From the NCBI GenBank assembly GCA_046328125.1, contig JAXLXF010000012.1, positions 116,178-180,177 on the forward strand: a stretch of 64,000 nt of DNA. The letters run 5' to 3'. Shown here piece after piece: positions 61,721 through 64,000 of the stretch; the stretch's first letter is position 1, and every line of letters begins with the position of its first letter. The translations under genes were made by a program, and so were the position numbers. The notes under the pieces were generated by a model. It had not been told where the DNA came from and did no database searches. It saw nothing but the letters and a program-made list of their open reading frames with translations. This DNA comes from JADZEM01 sp046328125 (lineage in GTDB: Bacteria; Chloroflexota; UBA6077; JACCZL01).

Positions 61721-61792
61721 TTACGGTACCACGGTCAGCGGGACGGTCGGGGCGCCGACGCCGCGCAATGACAGCTTCTCGGCGCGGTGGCA
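61721..61792 (-). pseudogene. Remnant of the oppF 3' end
   Basis: 24 codons including TAA encode CHRAEKLSLRGVGAPTVP followed by LTVVP, differing at only two residues from the last 23 residues of OppF (CHRAEELTLRGVGAPTVP) at 62549-62620. There is no gene start; the fragment marks the border of a tandem duplication that copied the oppF tail together with the antitoxin-toxin pair. Confidence 0.88.
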
Positions 61793-61794
61793 GC

Positions 61795-61995
61795 TCAACT
61801 CTCGGGCGTGTCGGCGTCCGAATGGCACGGAGCCTCCGCCAAATCGTCATCAATAGATGCGCGAGCCGCATCGGGTGCGAGCTTCACGAGGTTTGTCCCG
61901 TTGCGGTAGCGCTGGGCGTACTTGCCACGCACGCCCCGTTTCAGCAGCTCCGAGAGGTCGTACTCTGGACGCAGGTCGTCGTCGAATTGGCGCAC
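61795..61995 (-). CDS. Small antitoxin-like protein without a partner
   Basis: 66 aa. MRQFDDDLRPEYDLSELLKR, GVRGKYAQRYRNGTNLVKLA then PDAARASIDDD. The core (EYDLSE...RGKYAQRYRNGTNLVKL.PD) matches a widespread class of small proteins that act as antitoxins next to type II toxins. The usual toxin gene does not follow; the oppF remnant starts 2 bases after the stop. Start GTG at 61995 shares one base with the stop of the intact toxin, so translation is coupled to it. The C-terminal 20 residues look non-native. Confidence 0.6.
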   Translation of the reverse strand: MRQFDDDLRPEYDLSELLKRGVRGKYAQRYRNGTNLVKLAPDAARASIDDDLAEAPCHSDADTPES

Positions 61996-62279
61996 TAGAT
62001 TGGTGGCCCTGTACCTCGGCTCGTATGCCAGAAGGGCATGACTTCAACGATCCCGTCCGTGACTCGGTAGTAGAGCCAATACCGAGTCCTCCGCAGAAGG
62101 TGGCGGCGGACTGTGCTACGTGTGCCGCTCACCGGTCCACCGAGATGTGGCTGATCCTGGATACGCGCGAATGCGTCATCGAGCTCATCCTGAAGCATGG
62201 CATGAGCATCAGACCGGTTCGCAGCCCACCACATGAGCGCTTCTTCGATCTGTACCAGAGCCGGCCCGTCGAACCTTAT
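61995..62279 (-). CDS. ParE/RelE-like toxin, copy 2 (intact; candidate AUA start)
   Basis: Toxin-type protein, 94 aa if read from ATA 62279: IRFDGPALVQIEEALMWWAA, then LQDELDDAFARIQDQPHLGG, VRRHLLRRTRYWLYYRVTDG, IVEVMPFWHTSRGTGPPI. The helix pair, the RRTRYWLYYRV strands and the FWHTSRG end are those of ParE/RelE family toxins (mRNA interferase or gyrase poison). The first ATG in frame (62234) would remove the first helix seen in the family and in copy 1. ATA overlaps the antitoxin TAA in ATAA, the same layout as copy 1. Confidence 0.75.
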   Translation of the reverse strand: MRFDGPALVQIEEALMWWAANRSDAHAMLQDELDDAFARIQDQPHLGGPVSGTRSTVRRHLLRRTRYWLYYRVTDGIVEVMPFWHTSRGTGPPI

Positions 62280-62509
62280 CGTCGCGCAATCTCCCGCTGG
62301 AGCCGCCGCAGTCGCGCGCGAGCCTCTTCCCAGGTCACGTATTCGCCACGGTCGAGCCTGGCCGCGGCCTCTTCAAGCTCAGCTTCCATCTCGGGCGTCA
62401 AGTGGAACGGCGTTTCGTCATCCAGCACGCGGATCGCCAGTTCGGCGCCTTCGGGCAGCGGGTCACCATCGACAATCACTTTCCCACCCACGACCCGGCC
62501 GGTGTGCAT
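62276..62509 (-). CDS. Antitoxin-like protein, copy 2
   Basis: 77 aa. MHTGRVVGGKVIVDGDPLPE (beta domain), ELAIRVLDDETPFHLTPEME, LEEAAARLDRGEYVTWEEAR and a basic end RLRRLQREIARR. Paralogue of 61436-61690; ATG 62509 aligns with that start, so GTG 62530 is less likely. It overlaps the downstream toxin by four bases and should neutralise it and repress the operon. Confidence 0.72.
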   Translation of the reverse strand: MHTGRVVGGKVIVDGDPLPEGAELAIRVLDDETPFHLTPEMEAELEEAAARLDRGEYVTWEEARARLRRLQREIARR

Positions 62510-62548
62510 GGACACGTTGGACCACCTCACGACATCTTCACGCTGTGG

Positions 62549-63700
62549 TTAGGGTACCACGGTCAGCGGGACCGTCGGGGCGCCGACGCCGCGCAAGGTC
62601 AGCTCCTCGGCGCGGTGGCAGGCCACGAAGTGCTGACCGCCACCCGGCGCGCCCAGGTCGCGGAACTGTGGCTGCTCCGTCTTGCAGCGGTCCACCGCGT
62701 ACGGGCAGCGCGGATGGAAGTAGCAGCCTGACGGCGGGTTCGCCGGGTCCGCGACCTCACCCTCCAGGACGATCCGGACCTTGTTGATGCGCGGGTCCGG
62801 CTTCGGGACCGCCGACATCAGCGCCTCGGTGTACGGGTGGAGCGGCCGGCTGAACAGCTCTTTCGTGTCCGCCAGCTCCACCAGCTGCCCCACGTACATC
62901 ACGCCGACCCGGTGCGCGATGTACTCCACCACGCTCAGGTTGTGGCTGATGAACAGGTAGGCCAGCCCGAGCTGCGACTGCAGCTGCTTGAGCAGGTTCA
63001 GCACCTGGGCCTGGATCGAGACGTCGAGCGCCGAGACCGGCTCGTCCGCCACGATCAGCTTCGGTTGGAGCGCCAGCGCCCGCGCGATCCCAATCCGCTG
63101 GCGCTGGCCGCCGCTGAACGCGTGCGGGTAGCGCCGCATGTACTGGGGCCGCAGACCGACCAGCGAGAGCAGGTGCGCGACCCGCTCCTCCAGCTCGCGG
63201 CCCCTGATGCCGAACGCTGCCAGTGGCTCGCCCACGATCTGTAACAGCGTCATGCGCGGGTCCAGCGACGAGTACGGGTCTTGAAAGATCATCTGGATCT
63301 CGCGGCGCAGCTGCCGGAGCTCGTCGCCCTTCTGCGCCAGCAGGTCCACCCACTGGCCGCCCTTCGCCTTGAAACGGACCGCGCCGCTGCTCGGCTCGAT
63401 GGCCCGCACCACGCAGCGCCCGGTCGTCGTCTTGCCGCAGCCGGACTCCCCGACCAGCGCCAGCGTCTCCCGTTCCCTGATGGTGAAGCTCACGCCGTCC
63501 ACCGCCCGCACCTGGCCGATGGCAGTCCGGAAGATGCCGCGCGTGATCGGGAAGTATTTGCGGAGGTCGTTGACTTCGAGGAGCGCCTCCTCGCCCGTCT
63601 GGGTCGTGGCGACGGCGACGCTGCCGTTCGGCGCGTCCGCCGGGCCGTTCACTGCGCCGTTCGTGCCAGGGTGACTCAGATCGCTGATATCGTCACTCAT
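62549..63700 (-). CDS. oppF: Oligopeptide/dipeptide ABC transporter ATPase (OppF/DppF type)
   Basis: 383 aa. Walker A GESGCGKTTTGR, Q-loop region QMIFQDPYSSLDPRMTLLQI, signature LSGGQRQRIGIARALALQPK, Walker B LIVADEPVSALDVS, H-loop SHNLSVVEYIAHRVGVMYVG, and the C-terminal oligo_HPY domain with HPYTEALMSAVPKPDPR and the cysteine pattern GCYFHPRCPYAVDRC. The first 50 residues form a polar N-terminal extension. Powers peptide uptake with OppD. The 3' end has been duplicated at 61721. It overlaps oppD by eight bases. Confidence 0.95.
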   Translation of the reverse strand: MSDDISDLSHPGTNGAVNGPADAPNGSVAVATTQTGEEALLEVNDLRKYFPITRGIFRTAIGQVRAVDGVSFTIRERETLALVGESGCGKTTTGRCVVRAIEPSSGAVRFKAKGGQWVDLLAQKGDELRQLRREIQMIFQDPYSSLDPRMTLLQIVGEPLAAFGIRGRELEERVAHLLSLVGLRPQYMRRYPHAFSGGQRQRIGIARALALQPKLIVADEPVSALDVSIQAQVLNLLKQLQSQLGLAYLFISHNLSVVEYIAHRVGVMYVGQLVELADTKELFSRPLHPYTEALMSAVPKPDPRINKVRIVLEGEVADPANPPSGCYFHPRCPYAVDRCKTEQPQFRDLGAPGGGQHFVACHRAEELTLRGVGAPTVPLTVVP

Positions 63701-64000
63701 ACAGATGGCACCGTACGAAATGGTTCGGCGCGAGCATCGTCCATTCTGGCTCGACGACGTCGCAGCGGCCGGGCATGAAGCTCGGGCAGCGCGGGTAGAA
63801 GGCGCAGCCCTTCGGGATGTTGTACGGGTCCGGCACGGCGCCCTCGATCGGCTGGAGCATCCCCGAGGTCATCCCCAGGCGCGGCACCGAGGCGATCAGC
63901 GCCTTCGTGTACGGGTGGTGCGGGTCGTGGAACAGCGTGTCCACGTCCGCCGACTCGACCACCTTGCCGAGGTACATCACCACCACCCGCTTCGTCATCT
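63693..64000 (-). CDS. oppD: Oligopeptide ABC transporter ATPase (OppD type), C-terminal part only
   Basis: The visible 101 residues run from VVVMYLGKVVESADVDTLFH through HPYTKALIASVPRLG to the oligo_HPY end with GCAFYPRCPSFMPGRC and APNHFVRCHLYE. The ATPase core lies beyond the right edge. It pairs with OppF as the second nucleotide-binding subunit; permease and binding-protein genes are expected upstream, outside the window. Confidence 0.92.
   Translation of the reverse strand, partial: MTKRVVVMYLGKVVESADVDTLFHDPHHPYTKALIASVPRLGMTSGMLQPIEGAVPDPYNIPKGCAFYPRCPSFMPGRCDVVEPEWTMLAPNHFVRCHLYE

Overview
The window is a GC-rich bacterial chromosome segment with tightly packed genes, frequent GTG/TTG starts and short gene overlaps. 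The mix of genes (VanW/YoaR-like protein, NfeD protease, ArnT-like glycosyltransferase, NACHT NTPase, urease, an eno-gap-pgk-tpiA run, no P- or L-ring flagellar genes in the part of the locus seen) suggests a monoderm-like, high-GC Chloroflexota (Thermomicrobia-like) organism. That placement is an inference from gene content, not from a marker gene.

Layout. (1) 1-5317, minus strand: a catabolic cluster with a molybdopterin oxidoreductase (cut by the window edge), a DUF35 Zn-ribbon/OB-fold protein, a thiolase-fold partner and a fused two-domain CoA-transferase. (2) 5651-17238, plus strand: a flagellar basal body/hook/export operon in the order flgC-fliE-fliF-fliG-fliH-fliI-fliJ-lytic transglycosylase-flgB-cysteine peptidase-fliK-flgD-flgE, ending in a perfect 16-bp hairpin. 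(3) 17239-18700: an eroded stretch with a frameshifted RelE/ParE-like toxin and its antitoxin, a diverged duplicated segment, and an 11-copy heptamer array just upstream of an MFS exporter (18701-20215). (4) 20402-25096: a three-gene cassette made of a NACHT NTPase, an intact subtilisin-like protease, and a small protein that looks like a free-standing copy of the protease's own N-terminal domain. This is the best candidate for a little-described conflict/immunity system. (5) 25106-35644: EamA transporter, receiver-GGDEF protein, glycosyltransferase, secreted HEGLH protein, histidine kinase, YihY membrane protein, TPR membrane protein, DUF402 protein. (6) 36015-40613: urease ureA-ureB-ureC, an unknown ORF, ureF and ureD, with an attenuator-like hairpin between ureA and ureB and a palindromic repeat that supplies the ureF start. 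No ureE or ureG is seen. (7) 40729-53294: EamA transporter, EEP-family phosphohydrolase, secreted glycosidase, VanW protein, SDR, ABC substrate-binding lipoprotein, zinc metallopeptidase, flavin reductase. (8) 53295-59341: NfeD protease, then the lower-glycolysis genes eno, gap, pgk and tpiA. (9) 59503-64000: YceI protein, SDR, a tandemly duplicated toxin-antitoxin region, and the ATPase genes of an oligopeptide ABC transporter (oppF, partial oppD).

Two families of dispersed palindromic repeats occur: one centred on GGGCGCGATGAATCGCGCCC (near 5480, 35720 and 38895) and one of about 110 bp with four nested palindromes (50353 and 59388). No rRNA, tRNA or CRISPR array was found.
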